Source of the DNA: an uncultured Eubacterium sp.
GTDB lineage: Bacteria; Bacillota; Clostridia; Lachnospirales; Lachnospiraceae
Assembly: GCA_945939115.1 (NCBI GenBank)
Contig: CAMEVC010000003.1
Coordinates: 124,001-188,000, forward strand
Direction: 5' to 3'
Length of the DNA: 64,000 bases
Part shown: piece by piece, positions 35,718-44,947 of the stretch
Numbering within the stretch: position 1 is the first letter of the stretch
How the letters are laid out: each line of letters opens with the position of its first letter
Notes under the pieces: model-generated
What the model saw: only the letters and a program-made list of their open reading frames with translations
What the model was told of the DNA's origin: nothing
Databases searched by the model: none
Position numbers and translations under genes: made by a program

Positions 35718-36389
35718 CTAATCAATCCACCTGTATCCGACATTCCTTATAGTCTCAATATACTGGCTATGCTCTGCCCCATAGGTTCCAAGTTTTGCCT
35801 TTATCCTGCTCATTGCAACTGTCAGCGTGTTATACTCAACGAAATTCCCATGTATATCCCATATTTGTTCAAATATAGTGTCCCTCCTTACAACCCTGCC
35901 TTTATTCTCAATAAGCATATGTACTATGGCAAACTCATTAGATGAAATGTTAAGTTCCTCGCCGCATTTGGTAATCTTATACCTGTCGAAGTCAACGCAT
36001 ATATCGCCTTTCCTATATATATTGCCGGCATTAAACTTACTCCGTCTTAAGTTGGCACTGATTCTCGACAGTAATTCTGCTGTATGAAAGGGCTTCGTAA
36101 TATAATCATCCCCTCCGATATCAAGACCTGTAACAATAGATTCCTCATCATCACAGGATGTCAGGAATATTACCGGAACCTCACTTGTCTTTCTTATATC
36201 TCTGCATATATCAAATCCACTTCCATCCGGAAGCTTTACATCCAGAAGATACATATCAACCTGACGGTCTCCCATAATGCCTTCCGCCTGTGCACAGCTT
36301 GCCGCCGTCACAGTATCATATCCTCTGCTTTCAAGCAATGCTTTTAAACTATCCTGTAATTCCTTCTCATCCTCTACGATTGCTATCAT
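35718..36389 (-). CDS. OmpR/PhoB-family response regulator
   Basis: 223 residues. The receiver domain has acidic pocket VEDE, phosphoacceptor Asp in YLLDVKLPDGSG, and the conserved Thr (FLTS) and Lys (ITKPF). A C-terminal winged helix follows (NEFAIVHMLIENKGRVVRRD, YNTLTVAMSRIKAKL, VGYRWID). It is the partner of the adjacent kinase and the probable activator of the downstream permease promoter. Confidence 0.93.
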   Translation of the reverse strand: MIAIVEDEKELQDSLKALLESRGYDTVTAASCAQAEGIMGDRQVDMYLLDVKLPDGSGFDICRDIRKTSEVPVIFLTSCDDEESIVTGLDIGGDDYITKPFHTAELLSRISANLRRSKFNAGNIYRKGDICVDFDRYKITKCGEELNISSNEFAIVHMLIENKGRVVRRDTIFEQIWDIHGNFVEYNTLTVAMSRIKAKLGTYGAEHSQYIETIRNVGYRWID

Positions 36390-36429
36390 ACTCGTCCTTC
36401 TTTAACTTGATATATTTAACAATATAATA

Positions 36430-36786
36430 TCATTTCTTAATACGGTCAACAATATTATCATACTGCTCATACATTTTCTGAACCTCATTTTCAAGAAGAT
36501 AGTAATGCTTAATATATGGGATGAGCAGAATCAATATAACCAGAGCCAGCACTCCAAGAGGAAGGGCTGATGAGCTGTCAAGTGCTCCTGCAATAACAAA
36601 TGCGCACACCGTCATAAGCTCCAGCACAGCAAATGTTACCGTCACTATCAGATGTATAAGTCTCTCATGCTGAAAAAATGATACCTGAGTCAGATGTTCC
36701 TGTTTAATATAATTCCAATCCTGCTCTTCATCTGATTCAAGAATAGAATCTATGTACTTCCTGTATGTTAATATACGCCTCTTCAT
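36430..36786 (-). CDS. Small membrane protein, two helices with cytoplasmic ends
   Basis: 118 residues. A charged N-terminus (RRILTYRKYIDSILESDEEQDW) precedes two central membrane helices (LIVTVTFAVLELMTVCAFVIA and LPLGVLALVILILLIPYI), then an acidic/helical tail (YLLENEVQKMYEQYDNIVDRI). I do not recognise the family. It lies between the transglutaminase operon and the two-component genes, 40 bases before the response regulator, and is separated from the transglutaminase gene by the hairpin element. AAGGAA precedes the ATG. Confidence 0.65.
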   Translation of the reverse strand: MKRRILTYRKYIDSILESDEEQDWNYIKQEHLTQVSFFQHERLIHLIVTVTFAVLELMTVCAFVIAGALDSSSALPLGVLALVILILLIPYIKHYYLLENEVQKMYEQYDNIVDRIKK

Positions 36787-36811
36787 GGTAATTTCCTTCT
36801 TTCTTTATGTG

Positions 36812-36968
36812 TTCATACTATTCCTCATTTCTGAGCAACTTTGTTGCGAAGAGGCGACGAGAAATCTGCGCAGGCAGTTTCTCGTCTGCCATCCGTGCTA
36901 TTTGATTTGCTCAGAATCAAATAGCGGTATGAAAAATCAACTATCGAGTTGATTTTTCATGCTATTCC
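36812..36968. repeat. Hairpin-rich 131-bp element flanked by 13-bp direct repeats
   Basis: TTCATACTATTCC (36812) and TTCATGCTATTCC (36956) flank 131 bases that contain four palindromes in succession: GCAACTTTGTTGC, GACGAGAAA/TTTCTCGTC (36856-36886), GCTATTTGATT/AATCAAATAGC (36897-36925) and ATGAAAAATCAACT/AGTTGATTTTTCAT (36929-36960). The stop codon of the transglutaminase gene lies in the last arm; without the insert the same TGA would be supplied by the other repeat copy. It looks like a small palindromic mobile element with target duplication, but no second copy is present in the window. Confidence 0.6.
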
Positions 36969-39152
36969 TTCACGGAAACTTCTTAAAATATCCACTCCAT
37001 CCTCATCTATTATTCCACCACCATACTCATATGCCTCAATTATCTCCAGAACATTCCTGTATCTGTTGAAAATCTCCGGGGAAGCTATGCATCTGATTTT
37101 CCCGAAATACTCCCTCACTGTCTCTCCATTCTGGATTTTCCCGTATTTCTTTCCAAGAATTCTGAGGATATCTGCTATTATTATATCCGGATTCCTCGTA
37201 TTCTTAAGCTGTTTCCTCCTCCGCAGTAACATCACAATTAATATTACTCCTATCAGAATAACTGCACCTGCAAGAAAAATTACTGCTTCATATATCTGCT
37301 TATCCTCTGATATATCTGGCTGCTGCACATCATCCTCATTCTCGGCTTCCTTATCCACAACTGTTACAGGCATACTGCCCTGTGGTGTCATATCGTCTTC
37401 TTCATCATCTTCTTCCATTATATAATCAGGGTTACTCACCGCATTCCCTGCATTTCCTGTTCTTCTTGGAAATGCCTTCACAGCATCCAGCCGTATCCAT
37501 CCGAATCCTTTAATATATGCTTCTACCCATGCATGTGCGTCATTACCCTTGACCGGATAACCATCAATTCCATCTTCCTGAGAATATTCTACATTAAATC
37601 CTTCCACAAATCTTGCCGGAATCCCCTCGTTTCTTAACATCTGGGTAAGAACTGTCGCATAATGTACACAATATCCTTCTTTTGCATCAAACAGAAAATA
37701 ATTTATTACATTGGCATCTTTTGGAATCCGCACGCGCTTATTATACATATATGAACTTGTGAGATTATTGAGTCTGATACATGTATCAAGTTCTGAGCCT
37801 GAACCCTGAACTGTCTTTTTCTCCAGACTTCTGGCCTCATCTGACAGACTGTCACTCACCTGCATATATTCTGCCGCAACTTTACTATATGCATCCTTCA
37901 CCGCTGCTTTAAAATCATTAAAGCTGAACCCCGGTTTCACTCCGTAATGCTCTCTCATATACTTAAGCATTGTAGTCCATGTCGCCTGATCGTACTTTAC
38001 CTCAGAGGCTCTTTCTATAATGTCCTGCAGCTTCTCATTAGAATAGTCCAGTTCCATATATATGTAATGATACCCGGTCTGCTTCTTCTGGATATTCTTC
38101 CAGCGAAGATTATCCCCTCTGGATAACATCTTTTTCTTCTCGTCGGAAAGTTTTATGCCTAATGTCTTAAGCGGCATAAACACCGACTTTGTGCGGATAT
38201 TTTCATAATTGATATACTGTTGTTTTACCTCAATATACTCTCTTATATCCTCCGGTTCCTCATTCAGATAAAAGCAGGCATATATAGACATCCATGCATC
38301 ATAATCGTAATTTATTGTGACTGTATCCTCTTCACTGACCCAATTTCTTCCATCGTATTCACTACAAATATTACCGCGCAGATAAAGGGCACCAGCAGTC
38401 CGTTCCCCGGTAACCGTGAGTTGCAGCTTAGCACTGTCATTGACCCCGCCTCCCGCTGTATCAGTTCCTTCAGAATAACCTGTATAATTAAACTTATACA
38501 AACCGTTATTGCCGTTAAATATAAGATCGAATCTGTCGGATATGTCAGCTGCCACGTTCTTTATTCCTTCCATACATTTATAAAAGAAATGCCAGTCATA
38601 GGGCTCACTCTTAACCGGAGTAATCATAAGTACAGCCGCAATGATGACATACAACCCGGCTAAAGACCTTCCTTTACATCTGTTAACTCCAAGGAATCCC
38701 AATGTCTCAGAAACTGAAATCAGAAAAAGTACTACTACACCACATATTAACAGTCTGGGGATATTATTATTGAAAAAATCCGACACGACAAGCAGTACAA
38801 GTTCTATATACCCTGACACAATTCTTACTGTTCTTTTCTTGATTGTGCCATATGCTGCCATATATATTATGAACATTGACGCAGTCAGAGCTACATTAAA
38901 TACATTATGACTCACTACCCCACGGTACACGACAGCCGATGCTGCATATATTCCTACTGTAACAGTGATAAAACGGTTTCTTAATATATCTCTTGCTGTA
39001 TTAACTGCAGCAAATATTACAAGCCACACACATACCCCTGCTATGCCCGACTTCACATGAAAATCCAGCATGAGCAGCCAGTACAGACTAATACACGCAA
39101 TTATAGAAAGAAATGTATAGTATATTTTTTCATTCACCGCTTTATCTCTCAT
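36957..39152 (-). CDS. Membrane transglutaminase-like protein (TgpA-type)
   Basis: 731 residues. About seven N-terminal helices (to ~200) are followed by an extracellular region (~200-600). A transglutaminase core has the catalytic Cys in KEGYCVHYATVL, His in NDAHAWVEAY and Asp in WIRLDAV. Another membrane helix (YEAVIFLAGAVILIGVILIVMLL) and a C-terminal DUF4129-like cytoplasmic tail follow. It is encoded directly after DUF58 and MoxR, the classic TgpA arrangement. It probably acts on surface or secreted proteins; the substrate is unknown. Confidence 0.9.
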   Translation of the reverse strand: MRDKAVNEKIYYTFLSIIACISLYWLLMLDFHVKSGIAGVCVWLVIFAAVNTARDILRNRFITVTVGIYAASAVVYRGVVSHNVFNVALTASMFIIYMAAYGTIKKRTVRIVSGYIELVLLVVSDFFNNNIPRLLICGVVVLFLISVSETLGFLGVNRCKGRSLAGLYVIIAAVLMITPVKSEPYDWHFFYKCMEGIKNVAADISDRFDLIFNGNNGLYKFNYTGYSEGTDTAGGGVNDSAKLQLTVTGERTAGALYLRGNICSEYDGRNWVSEEDTVTINYDYDAWMSIYACFYLNEEPEDIREYIEVKQQYINYENIRTKSVFMPLKTLGIKLSDEKKKMLSRGDNLRWKNIQKKQTGYHYIYMELDYSNEKLQDIIERASEVKYDQATWTTMLKYMREHYGVKPGFSFNDFKAAVKDAYSKVAAEYMQVSDSLSDEARSLEKKTVQGSGSELDTCIRLNNLTSSYMYNKRVRIPKDANVINYFLFDAKEGYCVHYATVLTQMLRNEGIPARFVEGFNVEYSQEDGIDGYPVKGNDAHAWVEAYIKGFGWIRLDAVKAFPRRTGNAGNAVSNPDYIMEEDDEEDDMTPQGSMPVTVVDKEAENEDDVQQPDISEDKQIYEAVIFLAGAVILIGVILIVMLLRRRKQLKNTRNPDIIIADILRILGKKYGKIQNGETVREYFGKIRCIASPEIFNRYRNVLEIIEAYEYGGGIIDEDGVDILRSFREGIA

Positions 39153-39167
39153 GCCCTTCTCCCTGTA

Positions 39168-40244
39168 TTACCCTTTCAAGAATTCATCCGCATCCACCCA
39201 GAAAATATTATGGGACACATCATCGCCAATATTTTTTTCTTCTGATGAGACAACAATTATTGTTGTCTGCTGTTCCCACTCTCTGTCCACATTTTTAATA
39301 ATAGTATTAATGTCCGAATTTTTCAAAAATGCATACTCTGAAATTCTGTCATACATTTTTCTGAATTCAATATAATCATAGACAACATGGTTCTCTAAAT
39401 CATCTGTCATATAATTAACGCTGTAGCCACATTTGAACAGATAATTAATAACCGCAATTGCTGCTTCCCTGACCTTATCTGCCGCAATAACCTTCTGCGT
39501 GTAATCATCTGCCTGTATATTACCGTCGATGATAATAAGATACTGTGCTGTCTCCTCCGCAGCCATGGTTCGCACCATGAGGTTCTGGCATTTCACGGAA
39601 TTGCGCCAGTGAATCAAATTCCTGTTATCACCACTTATATATGCACGCACCTGATTGTCAACCACGGACTCATCCTGCCTGAAATTACTGCTGTTTACAA
39701 ATTCCTCGTTATCTGAAAGAAAGGGCAGACTGTCAACTTCGATTATTCTCGGTCTGACAACCACCTTCATTTTCTGCGGCATATCAAACTTTAATCTGAA
39801 TATTCCAAAATAATCCGTTACTTCTATCTTATCAAGTCCTGCATAATACGCCCCTGAATATCTGCAGTTAAGGCTTAATGTTCTCTCTATATTTTCTTTG
39901 GGTTCAAGTCCTATATGCTCCAGCTCTTCACTGCCAGATGTCTTGGACAAATCCTCCAGAAACTTCATCCTGACACTGGAACATGAAAGCAGCCCCTCGT
40001 TTCTCATACTGAACTTAAGGTCAATACTCCTGTTCTTGTCAACCTTGTGTTCCGGAATATACTGGTTCACCCTGAGAGAATAGAACACATTTATTATATA
40101 AATATACGATACTACTATATTGAGAATAAGCAGTGCAAACATCATATATGGAACATTTCCTCCGCGGAATGTTATGAAAACGAGGGACAGTACAATAAGT
40201 ACCGCATACACTGCTCTTCTAATCCAGAAACTTTTATTTTCCAA
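39168..40244 (-). CDS. DUF58 domain protein with N-terminal membrane hairpin
   Basis: 358 residues. Two N-terminal helices (AVYAVLIVLSLVFITF and MFALLILNIVVSYIYII) precede a beta-rich region and the DUF58/vWA-like core (RQDESVVDNQVRAYISGDNRNLIHWRNSVK, then LMVRTMAAEETAQYLIIIDG). Such proteins form a chaperone-like set with MoxR ATPases. The start overlaps the MoxR gene by 11 bases. Confidence 0.9.
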   Translation of the reverse strand: MENKSFWIRRAVYAVLIVLSLVFITFRGGNVPYMMFALLILNIVVSYIYIINVFYSLRVNQYIPEHKVDKNRSIDLKFSMRNEGLLSCSSVRMKFLEDLSKTSGSEELEHIGLEPKENIERTLSLNCRYSGAYYAGLDKIEVTDYFGIFRLKFDMPQKMKVVVRPRIIEVDSLPFLSDNEEFVNSSNFRQDESVVDNQVRAYISGDNRNLIHWRNSVKCQNLMVRTMAAEETAQYLIIIDGNIQADDYTQKVIAADKVREAAIAVINYLFKCGYSVNYMTDDLENHVVYDYIEFRKMYDRISEYAFLKNSDINTIIKNVDREWEQQTTIIVVSSEEKNIGDDVSHNIFWVDADEFLKG

Positions 40245-41163
40245 CAGGCACCTTTACCTTTCCAAGAATCTCAGCAACGACCCTCTCTGCCACTTCCGCC
40301 TGATTTCCGGTAGTCTGTTTGAGAATCAGTCTGTGGCAGAGCACCTTACCCGCAAGATTCTTTAAATCATCAGGAATGCAGTAATCACGCCCTTCTATAA
40401 AGGCATAGCTCTTAGCAGCCCTGACCCAGCTAATAAGCGCTCTCGGACTTGCCCCCAGCATAACCTTATCATGCTTTCTCGTCTCTTCTATACACATGGC
40501 TGCATATCCGATAAGTTCGTCATTAATAAATACCTTATCTGCCTGATGTATAAGCTCACTCCACTGTGCGCAGTCAATAAGATTCTCCATTGTCTTGACT
40601 GTCCTGCCTTCAAGGTGATTCCTGACAATGGCTATGCTCTGATTAACCTCAGGATATCCTATTGAGAGCCTGAACATGAATCTGTCAAGCTGGGATTCCG
40701 GCAGATAATATGTACCTCTCTGGGCAATTGGATTCTGGGTCGCAATAACAATAAATGGTTCAGGCAATAAATGTTTTTTGCCATCCACTGTTACCTGCCT
40801 CTCCTCCATAGCCTCCAACATACTGGCCTGAGTTTTCGGTGATGTCCTGTTTATCTCATCTGCAAGTATAATGTTTCCCATTATGGCACCGGGAACATAT
40901 TCAAATTCATGGGTTTCAAAATTATATACAGAAGAGCCGGTAACATCTCCGGGCATAGTGTCCGGCGTAAACTGTATCCTGGAAAACTTACAGTCAAAGG
41001 TTTTTGCAAATGCATTTGCAAATGTAGTCTTACCAACACCGGGAACATCCTCAATAAGAACATGTCCCTCAGCCAGCATTGCAGTAAGTATCAGTTTTGA
41101 CACATCTTCTTTGCCAACAACAACTCTGTTAACATTCTCTAGAATTTTATCTATAATCACCAT
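40234..41163 (-). CDS. MoxR-family AAA+ ATPase
   Basis: 309 residues. Walker A is EDVPGVGKTTFANA, Walker B IILADEINRTSPKTQ, sensor 1 IATQNPIAQRGTYYLPESQLDRFMF, and a C-terminal lid domain ASPRALISWVRAAKSYA. It is first in the MoxR-DUF58-transglutaminase operon and presumably remodels or assembles the partner proteins. The ATG follows GGAGGGG. It diverges from the AraC regulator. Confidence 0.93.
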   Translation of the reverse strand: MVIIDKILENVNRVVVGKEDVSKLILTAMLAEGHVLIEDVPGVGKTTFANAFAKTFDCKFSRIQFTPDTMPGDVTGSSVYNFETHEFEYVPGAIMGNIILADEINRTSPKTQASMLEAMEERQVTVDGKKHLLPEPFIVIATQNPIAQRGTYYLPESQLDRFMFRLSIGYPEVNQSIAIVRNHLEGRTVKTMENLIDCAQWSELIHQADKVFINDELIGYAAMCIEETRKHDKVMLGASPRALISWVRAAKSYAFIEGRDYCIPDDLKNLAGKVLCHRLILKQTTGNQAEVAERVVAEILGKVKVPVGK

Positions 41164-41295
41164 GTCACCCCTCCATTTATTCTTTTCTTACTATAATTTT
41201 AAATCATGTACTTGTACAAATCTATATAGTTTGCTACCATTTTAAATGCATAATCTACAATTTCATGCTATACTAAAATAAAAAAGGAGTACACT

Positions 41296-42132
41296 ATGCC
41301 ACTTCCGCTGCTTCCTGACGAAAATGTCTATATAGACCACAAGATTCTTTACAATTACTCTATGCCTGCGATGCAGTCTGCTTCTGACCATTACAACATC
41401 GGATTTATTGTATCCGGAGACAGACGATGGATTTCAAGAGATATAATAAGAACCGGTCATGCCGGTGATATAGGAATTGCCAGACCCGGAGTTTACCACA
41501 GAAACTGTTCCATGTCGGATACCCCCTATGAAAGATATGTGTTAAAGGTTCGCTCTGAGATATTTCAGCCAGTCATTGATATAATCGGTGAAGAGACGAT
41601 GAACAGTCTGTGCAGCAGTTATCTTCACTACTCTCAGGAGTCACAGAATACTATCAGAGAGATGTATGAGGATATGCTTGCAGAATATAATAAAAAAACA
41701 CCTGCCTCACAGCTTATACTGCAGGGCATGGTGTACAAATTCTTCTTCTATATATGTGATAACATAATTCCCGGAGAAGAAGACCGGGACATTCATCACC
41801 TTAATGCCTTTGATACCCGGATTCAGGAGGCACTCATATATGTTGAAAATAACCTGGCAGAAGGACCTTCTATTGAAGATACCTCCGCACACGTTTCGCT
41901 CTCGCCATCACATTTTTCCAGACTGTTCAAGAATGTTACCGGCACTTCATACTCTGATTATGTAAGCGAAGTCCGTCTTGAACACGCAATGATAATGCTT
42001 GAGCTCGGCGAAAAAACTATCAGTGACATCGCCGAGGCCATTGGGCTTTCCAGCGGCAACTATCTGTGCGCTCTTTTTAAGAAAAAATATGGAATAACAC
42101 CCAGCGAGTTCAGGAAATCTCATTTACCTTGA
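41296..42132 (+). CDS. AraC-family transcriptional regulator
   Basis: 278 residues. The N-terminal ligand-binding cupin (~1-150: IGFIVSGDRRWISRD, GDIGIARPGVYH) is followed by the C-terminal double helix-turn-helix (SIEDTSAHVSLSPSHFSRLFKNVTG and ISDIAEAIGLSSGNYLCALFKKKYG). AAGGAG precedes the ATG. It is convergent with the MATE gene and overlaps it by 23 bases. The MATE gene is a plausible target, but the divergent MoxR operon is equally near. Confidence 0.92.
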   Translation: MPLPLLPDENVYIDHKILYNYSMPAMQSASDHYNIGFIVSGDRRWISRDIIRTGHAGDIGIARPGVYHRNCSMSDTPYERYVLKVRSEIFQPVIDIIGEETMNSLCSSYLHYSQESQNTIREMYEDMLAEYNKKTPASQLILQGMVYKFFFYICDNIIPGEEDRDIHHLNAFDTRIQEALIYVENNLAEGPSIEDTSAHVSLSPSHFSRLFKNVTGTSYSDYVSEVRLEHAMIMLELGEKTISDIAEAIGLSSGNYLCALFKKKYGITPSEFRKSHLP

Positions 42133-43501
42133 GTATCTTCTTAAACTTCACCATAAATACAACCGTTGTCACTGTTGCTGCAATTATATCACTGACCGGT
42201 TCGGCCAGAAATACTGCAAACACTTTATTTTCAATAAATAATGGCAATATGAATATAAGCGGAATGAGTAATATCAGTTTTCTAAGACACGCAAGCAGCA
42301 GACTGGCCTTAGCCTGTCCCAGCGCCATGAAACTCTGCTGACAGCTTACCTGGAATCCAATGGAGAATATTCCTGCCATATATATTCTTAAAGCCCATGT
42401 TGTATACTCTGAAAGTTCCGGATTGCTGGTGAACATTCCTGCAAATATCTGTGGAACTGTCATCATTATCAGCCAGCTAATTGACGTGAATATTGCGCAT
42501 ACCTTAAACTGGGTAAAAAATGCTTTCTTCACACTCTCATTATTTCCGGCACCATAATTGTAACTGATAATAGGCTGTCCCCCCTGGCAGATACCCTGAA
42601 GCGGCATTGAGATAAGCTGGTTAGTACTTGTAATAATTGTCATTGCACCTACTGCCAGATCCCCTCCAAAACGCGAAAGGCTGGAAGTGAAACTAATTGA
42701 CAGCAGGCTCTCTGTAGATATCATGACAAAGCTTGATACTCCCAGTCCCAGACACGGTCCTATAATCTTACCCTCCAGCTTAAGATTACATTTTCTCAGG
42801 CGGAGAATCGTCTTGTCACCTGTGAGAAAATGCATAATCCATACAGCTCCAACAGCCTGACTTAACACCGTGGCAAGAGCTGCACCCCGTACTCCCATTC
42901 CCAATCCGAAGATAAATACCGGGTCAAGAATGATATTGATAACTGCGCCTATAACTGTAGTCATCATGCTTATCTTGGCAAAGCCCTGTGTTGTTATAAA
43001 CATATTCATTCCCATTACAACCAGTACAAATATGCTTCCAAGTATATAGATTCTTGAGTATGACAGCGCATAAGGAAGCGTTGCGTCACTGGCACCAAAC
43101 AGTCTTAAAAGCCCCGGAGCCGCTGCATAAAATGCGATTGTAAGCACCACTGCACATATCATTATAAATGTAAAGCAATTGCCAAGGATTTTCTCCGCAG
43201 TTTTATTATCCTTCTTCCCCATGAATATTGCTGCTCTCGGCGCACCACCAGAACCTGCCAGCATTGCAAATGCATTGATAAGCATAAGTATAGGTGCAAA
43301 CAGCCCTACTCCTGTAAGGGCATTAGCTCCAATTTCCGGAATATGTCCTATATATATTCTGTCTACTATGTTGTACAGCAGATTTACAACCTGTGCCACA
43401 ACTGCCGGAATTGCCAGTTGTGCTAATAATTTCGGTATACTTCCCTGCCCTAAATCTCTGTTTCCTTTAGGTGTATTCTCATCTGTTACCGTATCAGACA
43501 T
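42110..43501 (-). CDS. MATE family efflux transporter
   Basis: 463 residues with 12 predicted helices in two homologous halves (IPAVVAQVVNLLYNIVDRIYIGH near the start; SFTSSLSRFGGDLAVGAMTI and QPIISYNYGAGN in the second half). It is a cation- or proton-coupled exporter of organic compounds; the substrate is unknown. GAGGAG lies eight bases before the ATG. It follows the VanZ-RDD gene by 15 bases. Confidence 0.92.
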   Translation of the reverse strand: MSDTVTDENTPKGNRDLGQGSIPKLLAQLAIPAVVAQVVNLLYNIVDRIYIGHIPEIGANALTGVGLFAPILMLINAFAMLAGSGGAPRAAIFMGKKDNKTAEKILGNCFTFIMICAVVLTIAFYAAAPGLLRLFGASDATLPYALSYSRIYILGSIFVLVVMGMNMFITTQGFAKISMMTTVIGAVINIILDPVFIFGLGMGVRGAALATVLSQAVGAVWIMHFLTGDKTILRLRKCNLKLEGKIIGPCLGLGVSSFVMISTESLLSISFTSSLSRFGGDLAVGAMTIITSTNQLISMPLQGICQGGQPIISYNYGAGNNESVKKAFFTQFKVCAIFTSISWLIMMTVPQIFAGMFTSNPELSEYTTWALRIYMAGIFSIGFQVSCQQSFMALGQAKASLLLACLRKLILLIPLIFILPLFIENKVFAVFLAEPVSDIIAATVTTVVFMVKFKKILKVNEIS

Positions 43502-43516
43502 GTGTTATACTCCTCT

Positions 43517-44671
43517 CTATCTTCCCAACTCTTTCTTTACCATATTGATATGTGTGATTCCCATCACTCTGTCATAAAGCATATTTCTGGTGCTGCTAAA
43601 CAGACAGAGCATGAAATCTATTGCAAAATATCCCGTGACAAGAAGACATATCACACAGGCTGTCATAAACAATATGAACATCCATCCTTGTGCATCCACT
43701 GCGAGGTGATATAAATTATACGCATATATCGGTGATGGAAGGCTCACGACATACAACATAAAATATCTGCCTGCAAGTCTTAGCACCCCGCAGTGCTTTT
43801 TCTTAACGTCAGCACTTACAAGCCTTATATTTACCAGTGCTTTACCGATAGTTCTTCCCTTAGTTACACTTGTGATAATTGTCAGTACTGCCGATATGTA
43901 AAGCGCAATTCCTGCAACATATCTGACATTATAAACCGCATTTACAAATCGCGCCCTGTCAACCGCAAAAAATATTGCAACCGGAATCATTATTATAAAC
44001 ATGTCCAGCGCCCATGCAATTATTCTGCGGAATTCTGACACTATCTGTCCCCTGTTATAAGCCACCTCATCCATGCGCTCCCGCTTTGGCAGCATGAATA
44101 CAAACAATGGTGTCATCACATACCCCAGCATTCCTCCAAGTGTGTTACATATCAAATCATCAACTTCAAAAAACCTGTAGGGATAAGGATAAATGCCGTA
44201 TAATCCCGAAAGCTGTGTCAATTCAAAAAACAGACTGTATCCAAAGGAGAATATAAGAACCTGCCACCATGGTCTTTTGAAATAATATCTTAAATACACT
44301 CCAAAAGGCAGTAAAAGTAATATATTAAAAGCAATCTGCCAGAAGTCACCACATTTGAACAGATTAAGATAGGTACCCGGAGAGGACAATACCACATTGG
44401 CTGATAAGGCCACCCTTCTTACCGCATCAAAAGGCACAAGCAGCATACAGGCTGAATCCGCTGTAACTGAATCAACTGGTGGCAGCGGAAGAACTGTCAT
44501 GAAATATGAAGTCAGCATATAGAATATAAATGTATACACAACTCCGGTTCTTATAACCAGAACCGAGCCATATCTGTGATATTCATAGATTATGTATGGC
44601 AGTGTGAACAGAACTGCAAGCACAGGAAACACATAGCATGCCGCAATTATCGGCTTTAAGTATACTTCCAT
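43517..44671 (-). CDS. VanZ-RDD fusion membrane protein
   Basis: 384 residues. The N-terminal part (~1-200) is a VanZ-like domain (FWQIAFNILLLLPFGVYLRYYF, SLFFELTQLSGLYGIYPYPYRFFEVDDLICNTLGG). The C-terminal part (~210-384) is an RDD domain, with its Arg in RRIIAWALDMFIIMIPVA and the Asp pair in the late YFAIDFMLCLFSSTRNMLYDRVMG segment. VanZ is associated with glycopeptide tolerance, but this is not a van operon; the function is unknown. ATG at 44671 is chosen, because the tracked GTG overlaps the GAGGAG ribosome site. Confidence 0.85.
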   Translation of the reverse strand: MEVYLKPIIAACYVFPVLAVLFTLPYIIYEYHRYGSVLVIRTGVVYTFIFYMLTSYFMTVLPLPPVDSVTADSACMLLVPFDAVRRVALSANVVLSSPGTYLNLFKCGDFWQIAFNILLLLPFGVYLRYYFKRPWWQVLIFSFGYSLFFELTQLSGLYGIYPYPYRFFEVDDLICNTLGGMLGYVMTPLFVFMLPKRERMDEVAYNRGQIVSEFRRIIAWALDMFIIMIPVAIFFAVDRARFVNAVYNVRYVAGIALYISAVLTIITSVTKGRTIGKALVNIRLVSADVKKKHCGVLRLAGRYFMLYVVSLPSPIYAYNLYHLAVDAQGWMFILFMTACVICLLVTGYFAIDFMLCLFSSTRNMLYDRVMGITHINMVKKELGR

Positions 44672-44802
44672 AAATAATAATCTCCTCACAAAAATGCTAT
44701 TATTTTATCTTGTAATACAATATTCTCTATCATGTATTTTTTGCCAGTATTATATTATCTTCAAAATCCATAAGTATATGTTTTCTCCCCTTTATTACAA
44801 AA

Positions 44803-44840
44803 AGAAATAAAAAAACCGGATACGCTATTATATCCGGAAC
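44803..44840 (-). terminator. Terminator of the Dabb-HD unit
   Basis: CCGGATA and TATCCGG form a short stem followed on the minus strand by TTTTTTTATTTCTTTTT. It lies about 110 bases after the HD hydrolase stop. The rest of the 44672-44947 gap shows no other gene. Confidence 0.75.
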
Positions 44841-44947
44841 ATAAATATTTGAATACCATAATATTATAGCAATAGAAAAAATCTTTTTCAACTTTTTCTT
44901 TACCCCATCAAAAAGTATACTTGTAAATAGCACAATTCACAGAATTC

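Noticed and set aside
36949-37425. Plus-strand ORF of 158 aa
   Set aside because: It is antisense to the transglutaminase C-terminus and Ser/Ile-rich as expected for a shadow frame.
44730-44933. Minus-strand ORF of 67 aa
   Set aside because: It overlaps the terminator with its T tracts and has no ribosome site. The hydrophobic translation comes from AT-rich sequence.
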